A stretch of 64,000 bases of DNA from Siphonodentalium dalli (Eukaryota; Mollusca; Scaphopoda; Gadilida; Siphonodentaliidae). Shown here one piece after another: positions 23,536 to 34,497 of the stretch. The position numbers were made by a program, and so were the translations under genes. The notes below the pieces were generated by a model. It was not told where the DNA came from, ran no database searches, and worked only from the letters and a program-made list of their open reading frames with translations. How positions within the stretch are numbered: the stretch's first letter is position 1; each line of letters starts with the position of its first letter. The DNA lies in NCBI GenBank assembly GCA_032622095.1, contig CP136067.1:126083030-126147029 (forward strand), in the 5' to 3' direction.

Positions 23536-24464
23536 TACATCCTATAATTATTGTAACATTGAACTTAATGATCAACTTGGTGGTTGCTCCATTACGTGTC
23601 ACGTACGATCATATTAATCGTGTACAAACCCAATAAGTCCGGTAGCAATAGGGGTGAAGTAAAAATTCAGTTTGTGACTGTGATTCTAGTTGGTGCGTGC
23701 ATACCTTTCTAGGTGGGTGTGGAGTTGTCACCCTTGAACATTTCCTATAATCCAAGATGACATCCAACATGGCCGCCATAGTAAAGCATGTGAACTAAGT
23801 CAGTTTAATATGCTTTGTTGGAAAACATATCTCATGAAACGAACATAACTTTAAATATTATCTGGACATTATTGCATTATACTTCCGTTTGTAGGAAACA
23901 CGGACATTAGAAATATGGCTGCCAAAATAGGGACCGGAGTTGCATAACATATGATTTGTTTGCACTCATATCTCCTAGCTAGCGTTTATTCCGTTTAACG
24001 TTGTGGGGTGATATAGTGAAATTAAGCAAATGTAAGCATATATTTTAACTGGTCAACATGCTCATTACAATACAGTTATCAGCTCATAAAGATAGGCCAA
24101 CACAAGAGAAAGCTTAATAATCGCCTGAACAGGTAAATCAACTGTAAAAAACAATTAATTTCAATCTTGTTGGGGCCTGAAATGGTTACTATAATCTTTC
24201 GGGGCAGCAAAATTGTGGCAAGTGTATAGAAAGTGTTAGATTGGTGACACACACTTGAACATTCTTGTAATAGCTAAAATATAGCACCCTATGGAAATCC
24301 GACTTTTAACTAATGTTTGTCGAATTGAAAGAGGAAATACAAATTTGGTCCGATTTCAAATTTCAATATCGCGCTAATATATATATTAATTGGTGATGTC
24401 AGGCTATGATTCAGAGAGACTATACATACCATAAGGTGGTTGTTAAACTAATGTTTAAACTCAC
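23536..24464. other. No gene seen (23,536-24,464)
   Basis: Intron just downstream of the LAR-like Ig exon. A short AACATGGCCGCC piece at 23,770 recalls the 19-22 kb array. Nothing else. Confidence 0.45.
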
Positions 24465-24785
24465 TATATTTTCCCCGCATGACAGTAAGTTTGAAATAAC
24501 TCTTGACTGGTTCGCCGACTCCATTGCTGGCGATACACACGAAGTTCCCTCTGTCTCTTTTGTACCTCACGCCTGTAATTCTCAGCAAAGACCCATCGAG
24601 TCCCCCAATTATCTCGTACCCCCTGCTCCCTGATAGTATCGGTATGTTGTTCTTCCTGAACCACGTGATTCTTGGTTTTGGAACACCCTGCACCCCACAG
24701 AACAAGCTTGCTGTATAATTGCTGCCTTCTCCCACAGACATGTTGATATTTCTCTTCGTCGTGATTCTTGATTGCTCGGGAAAAC
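24465..24785 (-). CDS. LAR-like single-exon Ig domain (321 bp, phase 1-1)
   Basis: The domain reads MSVGEGSNYTASLFCGVQG, then VPKPRITWFRKNNIPI, then GGLDGSLLRITGVRYKRDRG, then NFVCIASNGVGEP and a final KSYFKLTV before a gtgagt donor. KPRITW, DGSLLRI, the RxxRD stretch and the ASNGVGE turn resemble the first Ig domain of LAR-type receptor tyrosine phosphatases. The start is uncertain: taaag at 24,786 keeps phase 1, while a cccgag acceptor would start the exon at 24,774 in phase 0. The first 45 bp recur at 25,877-25,925 with a better cag acceptor. If the gene splits in two, this could be near the start of the second. Confidence 0.82.
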
Positions 24786-24799
24786 CTTTAAAGGCAGCG

Positions 24800-24860
24800 G
24801 GCTATCATTATTAAATTCACCCTCTGGGGACCTCATTCTGCTTTGGCCTCCCTTTCTCTG
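24800..24860. mobile_element. GAATGAGGTCC hairpin half
   Basis: AATTCACCCTCTGGGGACCT followed by CATTCTGCTTTGGCCTC, one arm of the family, lies just upstream of the LAR-like Ig exon start. Confidence 0.5.
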
Positions 24861-24906
24861 GAAAGTGTCTTTATTATAAAATTTGTATAAAAACTTCTTC
24901 ACATAG

Positions 24907-25328
24907 GTGACCCGCCATATCAAATCCAGTCGTAAGTCGGGATTTTTTTTACCCTGTGCCAATGCATTCTCTTATATATGCGAGTCGACCATAGGTCGCC
25001 TCGCATATATAAGAGAATGCATTGGCCTAACAATTTTTTACAATTTTAATTTCACCCATACAAAGCCCCAGGCAAACATGACCAGACGACACTCTTATAT
25101 ATGCTTCTATATGTGTGGGGCTCCCTGCAGGGTAACCGATGTTTCTTATTTTATGTCCTAAAAATTGTAAGAAACATTTATTTAAAAAAAATGATAAAAA
25201 ATTGTTAGGCCAATGCATTCTCTTATATATGCGAGGCGACCTATTGTCGACTCGCATATATAAGAGAATGCATTGGCACAGGGTAAAAATAATCCCGACT
25301 TACGACTGGATTTGATATGGCGGGTCAC
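24907..25328. mobile_element. Composite fold-back element carrying two hairpin MITEs
   Basis: Outer inverted repeats of about 45-50 bp (GTGACCCGCCATATCAAATC at the left, its reverse complement at the right end) enclose two hairpin units (24,959-25,026 and 25,210-25,276) and about 180 bp between them. ATAG lies directly outside both ends (24,903-24,906 and 25,329-25,332) and may be a target duplication. The whole 420 bp can fold into a cruciform. Confidence 0.65.
24959..25026. mobile_element. Hairpin MITE unit, type copy
   Basis: This 67-bp near-perfect palindrome has 26-bp arms that begin CCAATGCATTCTCTTATATA and read the same on the other strand; the centre TCGACC-ATA-GGTCGC is itself palindromic. 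It is flanked by the family's CCCTGTG end. Further copies occur at 7.05, 10.3, 25.2, 29.6, 34.8, 39.8, 51.5, 57.9 and 58.3 kb. Confidence 0.75.
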
Positions 25329-25439
25329 ATAGATGTTATTTCCTTTTTAGTTAACATCAAATTGATTTCATCATGTCATAGTTATATTTCTCAAATTGGT
25401 CCAATAATAAAACATTCCCCCGGTTTGAGCAAGCCTTAA

Positions 25440-25850
25440 TTTAGTGTACCTGTCATTTCCAGAATGAGGTCCCCAGAGGGCGAAGCACACATAGAAAGAT
25501 AGAATAACTCAATTCACCCTCTGTGGACCTCATTCAGCTAAGGTCTTATCTTCTCTTTATTATCAGATTTCTATAAAAACTTCTTCACATATATTCTATT
25601 TCTGTTTTAGTTTAGTTTCACTATATCCACAAACTGGCAGGCGACGCTTTGCATAATTGAGGTCCCCAATGGGTGTACATAACAATATTCACCATTTGGG
25701 AACTTCAATCTGAGTCTTGGTCTCACATAACAGATGAGGCCATGCAAAATGAGGTTCCCAGAGGGTGAATTTGGTGATGCTAGCCCTGGATAGCGTCATT
25801 ACATTTACACTCTGGGTCATTATGCAAATGGCAGGCATACGAAACTCAGT
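25440..25850. mobile_element. Two GAATGAGGTCC hairpin copies
   Basis: Hairpins at about 25,460-25,540 and 25,735-25,830 with the usual AGAGGGTGAATT and AATTCACCCTCTG arms. Between them is TTGAGGTCCCCAATGGGTG/CACCATTTGGGAACTTCAA, a second inverted motif also found at 3,330 and 26,400. Confidence 0.6.
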
Positions 25851-26164
25851 CCTGCTACATACAAGTTGCCATTTGTCTTCGTCGTGATTCCTGATTGCGC
25901 TGGAACACCATTAAAGACATATTTCGTGTTTAGCTCTGTCTATACTAACTACTCATTGACGAGTAGTTCAATTAGGAAATATTCAGATAATAAGTTCAAC
26001 AAACAATGTGGAACTTAATAATGGATCATTTCGGACCAATGAATATCAATAATTCTGCTCTTGTATTTGTATTCTATGTTTTTGTTCTGTCTGTCATCTG
26101 CTTTTATTACGTTAAGTATTATTGTTGTAATTGAATCAAATTGATACTTAAAAACCCAGACACA

Positions 26165-26705
26165 TTTTAAGTATGAGGCCCCACATGTGGTGAATTGAGT
26201 AACGCTGTCCAGCACAGAGGGGTATTATCACAAAATCAACCCTCTGTGGATAGCATTTTGCCTAGGCCACATATTTTCGGAAGTATCTATAGTCTCAAAT
26301 TAATATTGTTTTAAGTTACTTTTTTCCTTTGGTTAGTTTCTATATCTCCTAATGAGCAGAAAATACTTTTCGCAATCGAAGTGACTAATGGGTGAACACC
26401 ACTAACTTCAACTGGGGAACTTCTATCTGATCCTTGGTCTACCATAGCAGTTGAGGGCCTAAACAAAATGAGGTCCACAGAGGTTGAATTTAGTGATGCT
26501 ATCCCGCTATGCGGGATAGCGTCACTAAATTCACCCTCTAAGGAACTCAGTCTGCTAATGAACACCACTAACTTTAACTGAATGGGGGAATTCAATCTGA
26601 TCCTAGGTCTTTCATTTTAGTTGAGAACTAAGCAGAATGAGGTCTCCGGGGTGAATTTGATGGTACAGCGGGATAGGGTCAATAAATTCACCATGCAGAT
26701 ATCAG
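26165..26705. mobile_element. GAATGAGGTCC hairpin cluster
   Basis: Three pieces: 26,170-26,265 (diverged), 26,465-26,555 (near-perfect, with GATGCTATCCC-GGGATAGCGTC loop) and 26,634-26,700. The spacers carry ACTTCAACTGGGGAACTTC / CTGATCCTNGGTCT, as in the 3.3 kb copy, which defines a larger element of about 400 bp. Confidence 0.6.
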
Positions 26706-26854
26706 ACACACTATATCCAGGTTTGGTAATCAGGCTATAATTATATACAAACCACCTGGTGGGCCCGACTTCGTCCGGGCTATTCGTCCGGGCTATTTAG
26801 GGATTTCTTTGCCAGAAGCATGACTATATGAGCGTATATGAGCAAGATACGGTC

Positions 26855-27235
26855 GCATGCTGCGAAATTGGACCCGATTTGACCATTTTGAAGGTCAATG
26901 TCAGGACGGGGTCACGATTTGACCCCTCCAAAACACCCCCGCACAAAAGTACCCTTATGTATCATATTATGTCGAAATCCGCCATTGACCATTTTGAAGG
27001 TCAAGGTCAGGTCGGGGTCACGATTTGACTCGTCCAAAACACTCCCCGGGCAAAAGTATCCCTAGGTATCAAATTTCGTCGAAATCCGTATGTTTATCCG
27101 ATTTGACCTTGAATTGACCATTTTGATGGTCAAGGTAATGTCGGGGTCACGATTTGACCCGTTCAAAACACTCCCCGGACAAAAGTACCTCTAGGCCTCA
27201 AATTTCGTCGAAATCCGTCAGGCAGTTTTCCCGGC
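26855..27235. repeat. Tandem repeat with GGTCAAGGTCA, about 135-bp unit
   Basis: Three units of TTGACCATTTTGAAGGTCAA, GGTCACGATTTGAC, CAAAAGTACCCNTAG and TTTCGTCGAAATCCG, ending in a short CAGA tract. Non-coding. Confidence 0.7.
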
Positions 27236-27419
27236 CATAGCTAACAGACAGACAGATAGACAGACAGACAAAAGTCCCAAAATATATATTAGTTAACGGA
27301 TTGTTTTACATCTGAATTGTGAATGACAATAATGAACACTAGACGATCTGAGTTAAGCATTAAGTTGTTTTCGGGATCCCATGTAACATTATTAACTCAT
27401 AATATACTAAATACTCATA

Positions 27420-27520
27420 ACCCTTTCATGATGGGAGCTTCCTGTATTGTTTGCGGAAGTCCTGTGCCAATAGATTCTCTTATATATGCTACTCGATCAT
27501 AGGTGGCATTGACCTAACAA
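27420..27520. mobile_element. Degraded hairpin MITE half
   Basis: AACCCTTTCATGATGGGAGC at about 27,420 is the best-preserved outer terminal repeat of the family. It is followed by CCTGTGCCAATAGATTCTC and a decayed palindrome. The AT array after it (27,520-27,590) matches that of other copies. Confidence 0.55.
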
Positions 27521-27999
27521 ATTTTAGATTATTTTTTATATTTGTAAAACCATGTAAGAAGGAATGAACAAAATAATAATAAGTTGTTAAAGAATGAACA
27601 GATGGACAGATAACAATTCGACAATAGGTCGTTTGTTGAACTTGATGTCTGAGCATTTCCCTCCAATAAATATGACTCCTTTCTGCACTTGTATTATATC
27701 GTCTACTTATTGGTCCTGTAAATATCATCCAGACGAATAACGGACCAGTCCATTGCATACTTTTATGAATGACTGAATGGTGAGTCCATTTAGCAAAGAA
27801 ATGTTCAAAATGCATGTACACTATTTTTCAGATCTTGGCGTAGTTAATATTTAAATAATTAATACATCTAAACAAAAGTTAGATTCTTTCTGTGTTACCA
27901 AGCACGTTCAAAAACACATTCTATACTGTTCTATGTGTATATTTTCTATTTGTATAATCCTGTATTTTCCCCTGAGAGATGAATATGAACTATTCATTA

Positions 28000-29200
28000 A
28001 TTATTTGTTAAAAGTTGTTTATTCGTGTGCTATTAATGGATATTCATAAACGTAACATTGGACAATTTTTGTGTTCATGAACTATTTGATGAGAGCAATT
28101 TGTTCAATAAATTTTGCGGTTCATGCCATGAACAGTTCATGCACAAACACGAGCTTCTGTAAAATATTCATGAACTTTATAAATATTTACGTGATCCTTC
28201 ATGAAATTATGAATTGTGTATGACCATTTGGGAACTATTAATTAATGTTAATTTGTATAATTTTAAGTTGAATCGTATGTCCACAATGTGGATTTAAATT
28301 AAGACATGCACACACACAAGAGTCAGCATGTAAAATGTTTATACTGGAGATAGTATAATTTAAATATATATAGCAGATAATTAAAATGCCACATTGTTCT
28401 CACCAGGATAACTTGAATAGGAGACTTTGTAAAACAATTACTATAATCAAATTGATGAACTGGTGTACTAAAATCTGGTTAAAATGTAACTGATATGCGA
28501 AGACTTGACACTCTTCACATAAGTTGTGTAATTACTCAGTAAACCAGTCGACACATTTTGTTAAGACACAGAGCTTCCAACTGAATTGGGAAAATTTAAA
28601 CTCCATCAAATGACACATAATTCGGGTCATTTCGTGAACGTCCAAGAACATTCATGAATATTTGACATGTTAATGAATATACTCAAAACTGATCTAATCA
28701 GTTACACAGGTTAATAATAAATAATATAATGCAGTTTTGGAGAATATTTTTTGACAAATATACTTTTGCTGAAAATGTATTTAATGCAAACAGCCTCCTC
28801 TCCTTGGTCATTCAGTAAAACGCTAAAATTTCAATTAATTAATTCACTCTCTGTTATTTCAATTGACATTGAAGAATGGTGCGATAAATTCAGAAATGCT
28901 ATTTTTTGTACATGAAACAAAATTCAGCTTGATAATTTAATGTCAGCCGTTTCTAAGTTTTAGCAATTACTATGAAATAATTTCAAATACCCTTTGGCAG
29001 CCACTCATAGATTTTGGTTATAAAATATTATATTTTATGAACATCCATGCACGGATTCATAAAATTAATGAAAAGTTCACCAAACAAGGTTCACGAATAT
29101 TCACGAGTATTTATAGTCTGCATTGATTTCATTAAACTAATTTATCAATGTGTATAAACCAAGTTCATAAAAAGTTCACAAAATTAAGGTGCTGTTTATG
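28000..29200. repeat. AT-rich region with clustered TTCATGAA motifs
   Basis: Many GTTCATGAAC / ATTCATGAAT half-palindromes are scattered over about 1.2 kb with no fixed period. I find no coding potential. It may be an old, decayed repeat. Confidence 0.4.
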
Positions 29201-29289
29201 TACGGAACTTCGCGACGCATATGTCATAGTGTGCAAGTGATCGTGACTAAAAATAGTTTTCTGGTTTTTTCTTTTGCATGGTAAGCCAC

Positions 29290-29660
29290 ATAATACGCAC
29301 ACGAATAAGTGGCGATATTATAAAAAAAATGATGAAAATTGTTATGGAATGTAAGAACAAATGATAAAAAATAATAAAAATTTGTCAAAGAATATAAGAA
29401 AAAATGGTAAAAAATTATCAAGAATTAAAAAAAACAAAAAAATGATAAAAATTGTTAAAGAATGTAATACAAAATGATAAAAAATAATATTTTTTTTTAA
29501 AGAATAAAAGAAAATATTATAAATTTGGTGTAGAATGTAATAAAAAAAAATGAAAAATGATGAAAAAAATCGTTACATCAATGTATTCTCTTATACATGC
29601 GAGGCGACCTATGGTCGACTCACATATATAGAGAATGCATTGGCACAGGGTTTCTAATCT
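29290..29660. mobile_element. AT array plus hairpin MITE
   Basis: About 280 bp of AAAATGATAAAAATTGTTA-like array is followed by a hairpin at 29,578-29,643 (ATGTATTCTC...GAGAATGCATTGG) and CACAGGGTTTC. This is the internal array and right end of one member of the hairpin family. Confidence 0.6.
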
Positions 29661-29840
29661 TGCGCCAGTGCAGCTCCCGCCATCAAAGTTTTAATAGATA
29701 GATCCCTTAGGAATTCGAAGGTAATAATTCAACAATAGGTCCGTGTTTAGCGTTTGTTGAAATTATTGTCTGAGCTTTTCCCTCCATTAAATGGGACTCC
29801 GTTCTGCACTTGCATTATATCGAATTTATAGCAAAATAAA

Positions 29841-31378
29841 CTTAATGGGGTTCACGATTAGATAACGATTGATAAGAAAATATGAAATATTTCAACTGTG
29901 AGAAAATATTAACAACCCCAAGATGCTGCTGAGCCCAAAAACCTTCTCTGCAACAAAGCAACTATGCAATTTCATCAAAGACGCCCTAGATATACGTAAC
30001 TCAAACACGCCCTCGAATTAATCTACTAAATTAACGAATATACCCTTACCAAAATGTCCTAGGATATCCAAGGTATTCCTAGGATATCCTAGGAATAAAA
30101 CCTTTGAATAGTTTGGAAAATTCCTTGGTAATAATATCATAAATAAATTGTTTTTATCACTACATGTACAACCATAGTCCACGAGTCAAATAGAAAAACA
30201 TTAGGGCCACACAAGCAATAACTTACCTGAAAATTGTTGTGATAAAACATGGATTTAAACTCAGTGCAACAGTTGATTCAAAATGCTGCCACATACAACA
30301 GTGATGTCTGCATAGTGATGTGACCCAGTCATGTGACCTGCGACTAAGCTTTACCAAGCTTTTCCAAGGATTTTTATGCTTTTCCAACTTCATGTGACAA
30401 TCGTGGTAACGCTTGGTAAAGCTTGGTAAATATTAGATCCAAGCTTTACTTAGCTTTACTAAGGTTTGGCTGACACTAAGTCAAGGACTTCCGAACTTTT
30501 GCAAGGTTTCACTTTATGTGACAACCTTGGTAAAGCTTGGTAAAATTTAAATCCAAGCCTTTCTTAGCTTACCAAGGTTTGATCAACACTGAGTCAAGGA
30601 TTTCCAAGCTTTTCCAAGGTTTCACTATATGTGACAACCTTGGTAAAGCTTGGTAAAACTTAGATCAAAGCTTTACTTAGCTTTACCAAGGTTCCAACCA
30701 AGGATTTCAAAACTTTGTTGAAGAGTACATTTTCCATTCAAAAAGCATGGTTCAAACCTTTGAAATCCTATGAATTCCTAGGATTCCCAAACTTCTTTAA
30801 AAAGGCTAGGATTTCTTTTCGCAAGGGTAGCTATAGCTCATTCTACGAGTAAATTAATATTAACAAGAGGTTGGTATAGGGTGAGTTAACCAACAAATCA
30901 AAACCTATATACACTAATATAGTCTATAGGCAGCGACTAAATGTCGGCATTTTTAAAGTCAATCAATGTCTTAATTCATTAATGATTATATGTAACATGC
31001 TATTTATTTATGTGTTTTATTCTTTGATTATGCTAGAATATGGTCATATCCAACAAAGAATTTTAATTTTAATTTTTGACAGTCAAACGCACTCACAAGT
31101 AGCACGCGATGTTACAATAACATTTCGAAATAAGTATCCTGTGTTAATCGGATGGGCGATAACTCCATATAGATCATAGAACGTACTTTAACGAAATAAC
31201 GGTTATTTGCTATTAAAATACTTCAATATCAATCGCTTTCTAACCGTGGACGCTTTTTTTAATCACTTCTCCAAACATCTCTATTATGTCATAGCTTCAA
31301 TCCTAAACTCGCATAGCACGTGTTATTGCGATTTAATTGTAATTGCTATCTAATCGTGAACCCCGATTAAGAATATTT
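29841..31378. mobile_element. 1.5-kb TIR element
   Basis: CTTAATGGGGTTCACGATTA at the left and the inverse complement of TAATCGTGAACCCCGATTAAG at the right form inverted repeats of about 25 bp. The interior holds a tandem repeat (30,330-30,720) and no recognisable transposase. Confidence 0.6.
30330..30720. repeat. Tandem repeat inside the 1.5-kb element
   Basis: About three units of roughly 120 bp share TGTGACAACCTTGGTAAAGC, TTGGTAAA, ATCCAAGCTTTACTTAGC and TTTACCAAGGTTT. AAGCTTGG and its inverse alternate, so each unit can fold. Confidence 0.6.
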
Positions 31379-32279
31379 CGCCTTCGAATCGTGTTTGTAT
31401 TGCCTGGTAAGCTGACAAACCTTAGAAAAGTTTGACTAATTTAGTCGGACCATAAATCTTTAAAGATACACATTCCGATTTAACGCCCCTAAATTAGTAT
31501 TTTCCGGCTTCGGTGTGAAAACTTTAGATTTGAGTCGAGTAGAGAAAGTGAAAGTCCAGAGTTATCAGATTTAGACTTTTGAAAATACCAAATACCAAAT
31601 TGCGTAGAACAAAATTTTGATATATATATAGACGATATCTAGTGTTTTGAGTGCATACAGAAAAATATGTCATTCGTGAGCGAGACAAATGTTTATTTTC
31701 GCGAGTGACTTGTCGCGAGCAAAAATAAACATTTGTCGCGGTCACGAATGACATATTTTTCAGTATCAACTCAAGAAACATTATAGATATTATTTTTATT
31801 ATACGCATTTCCAAAGAAATTCACAATTTACGATGTTAAATTATCTCACAATCGTCTGCAATCGATGCATCATTTTTGAAGCCATCAGCTGATCGATGCC
31901 TGTTCACGTTATGCTACTTCAACATCGCAGAATATAAACATATAGCTCCCGTATTCTTCCTTTTATTTCCCCCATAAACATGTCGAATTTCAACATAAAA
32001 TAGATTTTAATTATAACTGTAATATCAGTGAATATAATATAAATTAGAATATCATAAGGTGTTCTTTCACTTTGTCCTTCTTCAACAGTACAAACCGGAA
32101 ATAGTATTGGTACACACAATTGAATCGGTCGCACGCGCCAGCTAGTGTGAAAGTATTTTCTTCTATATCCCCTTCCGGGTGATATCGACTTTATCTAACC
32201 GCATTTTTTTACGAAAAAGTATCAAGAGCTATGCGCATGCTAAACAATCTACACAAATTGAGCTATACTACTTGACTGA
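31379..32279. other. Intron with one palindrome (31,379-32,279)
   Basis: Apart from the palindrome at 31,655-31,765 I see no structure or exon. Confidence 0.45.
31655..31765. mobile_element. Palindrome with AAATGTTTATTTTCGCGA arms
   Basis: AAATATGTCATTCGTGA, then GACAAATGTTTATTTT pair with their complements around a CGAGTGACTTGTCGCG centre. About 110 bp, no coding capacity. Confidence 0.6.
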
Positions 32280-32536
32280 TTATTCTGAATTTACCATCAG
32301 TTAACCACCTGGTGTTTCGTTCTGATTTAAATGGCATTGAAGTTATTACATGGCAAATATGGCATAAATCCAGCTGTATTGTTCCAAATGAATACCTTCA
32401 CTGTTACGAAATATGTCAAGACTGGAATGCCCTCCCAGGCGACACAACATATGTTAAAACCGTTATCCGTTTCAAGGAGAAGATAGCCTTACATTTCCCA
32501 GATATACGGTTTGAGTCCGACCTTCGGGACCAATAA
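32280..32536 (+). mobile_element. Probable LINE C-terminal fragment
   Basis: The frame ends with ICQDWNALPGDTTYVKTV, FKEKIALHFPDIRF and a stop. The Asp-Trp-Asn-x-Leu-Pro box followed by a Phe-Lys helix is the usual end of CR1/jockey-type LINE ORF2 proteins. The start (HLVFRSDLNGIEV) is not recognised. It lies 0.3 kb upstream of the RT fossil but in the wrong order for one element, so it is a separate copy or a different sequence. Confidence 0.35.
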
Positions 32537-32813
32537 TACGAGAGATAGAGAAATTTAACTGACACTCAGCGCGATCCTGTAGTTGTATAAAGTGAGCCAT
32601 AATGGCGACTTTCCACATTCAAACATTCCATGTACATTGGAACCAAACAATTTTCAATTTGTTCCAATAAATCATATATACATATTTGATTTACAGCTGA
32701 TTGCTATTTCAGTACAAACAGCAGACAGTCGGACAATATTCTAAACATACAAATAAAATGTCACCATAATTAATCGTTGGAATGTCAAGCTAACAAACAA
32801 AAGCAACATAGTT

Positions 32814-32908
32814 TTGGTACGAAATTTCCTATGTGTCAGAAATGGCATTTTTCAATTGCTGAAAAGTTTGACAAATATTGGGGATAGACACCCCTGTGAA
32901 ATTGTCTT

Positions 32909-32958
<50 letters not shown>

Positions 32959-33820
32959 TCGGGAACTGGTTTCAACAACAATCTTTCAAGGTGCGTTGGT
33001 GTGATCTATTTTCTGCGAGTTTCAAATCAACCAGAGGGGTAAGGCACGGAAGCTTGCTCAGCCCTTACCTATTCAACGTGTATATCGATGATAAGCCGTA
33101 AGTTAAACCAGAGCGATATAGGATGTTCGATCGGCGATACTCTCATCAACCACCTATGTTATGCAGATGACATGTGTTTACTGGCTCCATCCATCGCCGG
33201 AATGAGAGGAAACTCATATATATATATGTGAACGAGAAGCTGATCAGTTAGATCTCCAATACAATGCACAGAAAACATCAGATATGTCCCTCATACCTCC
33301 AAATTCGGATATAAAAAAATATCTGATCTAAGACTCAACGGAAAATTTCTAAATGTTGTATCAGAGGTGAAATACCTTGGTCACATCATAGACAAACATT
33401 TGAAGGACGACACAGATATAACAAGGCAGTGTCGATCAATATGTGCTCAAAGTAACAGCATTACAAGAAAATTCGCGATATGCTCACATGAAGTAAAACG
33501 TATACTCTTCCGAAGTTTCGTATCTTCAACATACTGTTTTGCCATTGTGGTGTAAATATAATAAATCCACCATCCAGAAAATTACCGTATGCTACAACAA
33601 CGCATACAGAATAATAATGGGTTATGAATGGCGTTGTAGTGCGAGCAATGTGTTCGTGAAGGACAACACCTTATCATTCAACATGCTCCGTCGCAAACAG
33701 ATTCACAGTTTCAGGGATCGCCTTAATTGTTCGAAGAACACAATGGTTGCAGGAATACATAATTCAGACAATCAATTCCAATCAATTTTGTATCAACCGT
33801 GGAGTGATCTGCTATACTGA
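32814..33820 (+). mobile_element. Jockey-like LINE reverse transcriptase fossil
   Basis: The RT motif GVRHGSLLSPYLFNVYIDD (about 33,027-33,095) is followed after a one-base shift by the catalytic YADD box at about 33,160. Then come KYLGHIIDKHLKDDTDI (33,370) and the thumb-like CYNNAYRIIMGYEWRCSAS (33,595-33,650). At least two frameshifts separate these parts, so the copy is dead. A (TA)n microsatellite at 32,913-32,957 has grown inside the RT frame. The end at 33,820 lies about 80 bp from the host FN3 exon on the other strand. Confidence 0.8.
32913..32957. repeat. (TA)n microsatellite inside the LINE
   Basis: 45 bp of TA dinucleotides interrupts the LINE RT frame without closing it (reads as Tyr-Ile). 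Confidence 0.95.
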
Positions 33821-33901
33821 GATGAATAACCTATCGGTCTCGACATTTTATATGGACTTAGTGTCTGAGATAAATAAAAAATAAAAATAATATAACAAAA
33901 C

Positions 33902-34070
33902 CTTCTTCCTTTGTGTTTCCAAAAACACGTCCTTCAATACCAATGGTGCGCAGCTTCACTGTGAACTCATATTTAGTGTCTGGTAACAGCCCACGAATTG
34001 GTGTGACTTGATTTATTACAGGTGAGTATAACGTATTCGATGCCTCGTCTCCTACTCGTCTGTATACAAT
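33902..34070 (-). CDS. FN3 domain, C-terminal half (169 bp, phase 0-1)
   Basis: The acceptor is tttacccgcag and the donor a weak gttttg. The exon encodes IVYRRVGDEASNTLYSPV, then IRGLLPDTKYEFTVKLRTIG and a short tail EGRVFGNTKEE. The Tyr of strand C, the conserved Leu-x-Pro-x-Thr-x-Tyr turn and alternating hydrophobics identify an FN3 domain. It completes the half in the preceding exon (QPPQFE joined to IVYRR). The donor is poor, so the exact 3' end is less certain than the domain itself. A LINE fossil on the opposite strand ends just downstream, at about 33,820. Confidence 0.82.
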
Positions 34071-34206
34071 CTGCGGGTAAATAAAGATACTGGTTATTAA
34101 ATAGCTATAGTATGGAGTGTGCGTGCAGAAACAACCACATGCATATATCGTCTGGGCTTCTAAATGGTAGTACATTTTATTGCATTTTCGGAATCTGGGG
34201 GTTCGA

Positions 34207-34497
34207 TTACATATGTTCCTCAGATAACTTGTCAATATTTAAAAAGAAAAGTATAAATGCCATTTTTCGATATTTTTCAGGGAAATTCGTGTCTAAACGG
34301 TTCTGTCTGGGTTCCCCGCGAAAATGTGTCGTTAATTCTAAATAGTCGTCATTTTTATTTTCGGATCCGTTCTGGATAGGACAATTCTGATCGGACTGTT
34401 TTGAAGAAAAATGGCCGGAGGTCGTATCCTCCTTATCATGAGGGACAGAGACTAACGAAACTGCAGAAATCGTCAAAACTAAATGTTGTATAGCCAA
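34207..34497 (-). CDS. Unidentified 96-codon ORF with a signal-peptide-like start
   Basis: The ORF starts MAIQHLVLTISAVSLVSVPH, which looks like a signal peptide, followed by a hydrophilic stretch rich in Ser, Asn and Asp. It lies in the intron between the two halves of the FN3 domain, on the same strand. It ends at a TAA with no phase-compatible donor to the exon at 34,070. It may be chance, or a first exon of an alternative transcript. I do not recognise it. Confidence 0.15.
   Translation of the reverse strand: MAIQHLVLTISAVSLVSVPHDKEDTTSGHFSSKQSDQNCPIQNGSENKNDDYLELTTHFRGEPRQNRLDTNFPEKYRKMAFILFFLNIDKLSEEHM

Larger units (their letters stand above)
24755..25925 (-). repeat. Direct duplication of the LAR-like Ig exon start
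   Basis: About 45 bp around the start of the Ig exon (24,755-24,800) recur at 25,877-25,925 in the same orientation, with the shared core CAATCANGAATCACGACGAAG. The distal copy keeps a good acceptor (gttccag) and stays open for about 14 codons before diverging. The 1.1 kb between the copies is filled by hairpin elements. It looks like an older exon duplication of which only the start survives. Confidence 0.45.

Noticed and set aside
28398-28418. 21-bp minus-strand segment between caaag and gtgaga
   Set aside because: Weak acceptor and very short; expected by chance in 64 kb.
31097-31138. 42-bp minus-strand segment between cacag and gtgagt in phase 1-1
   Set aside because: It lies inside the 1.5-kb TIR element and the acceptor has no pyrimidine tract.
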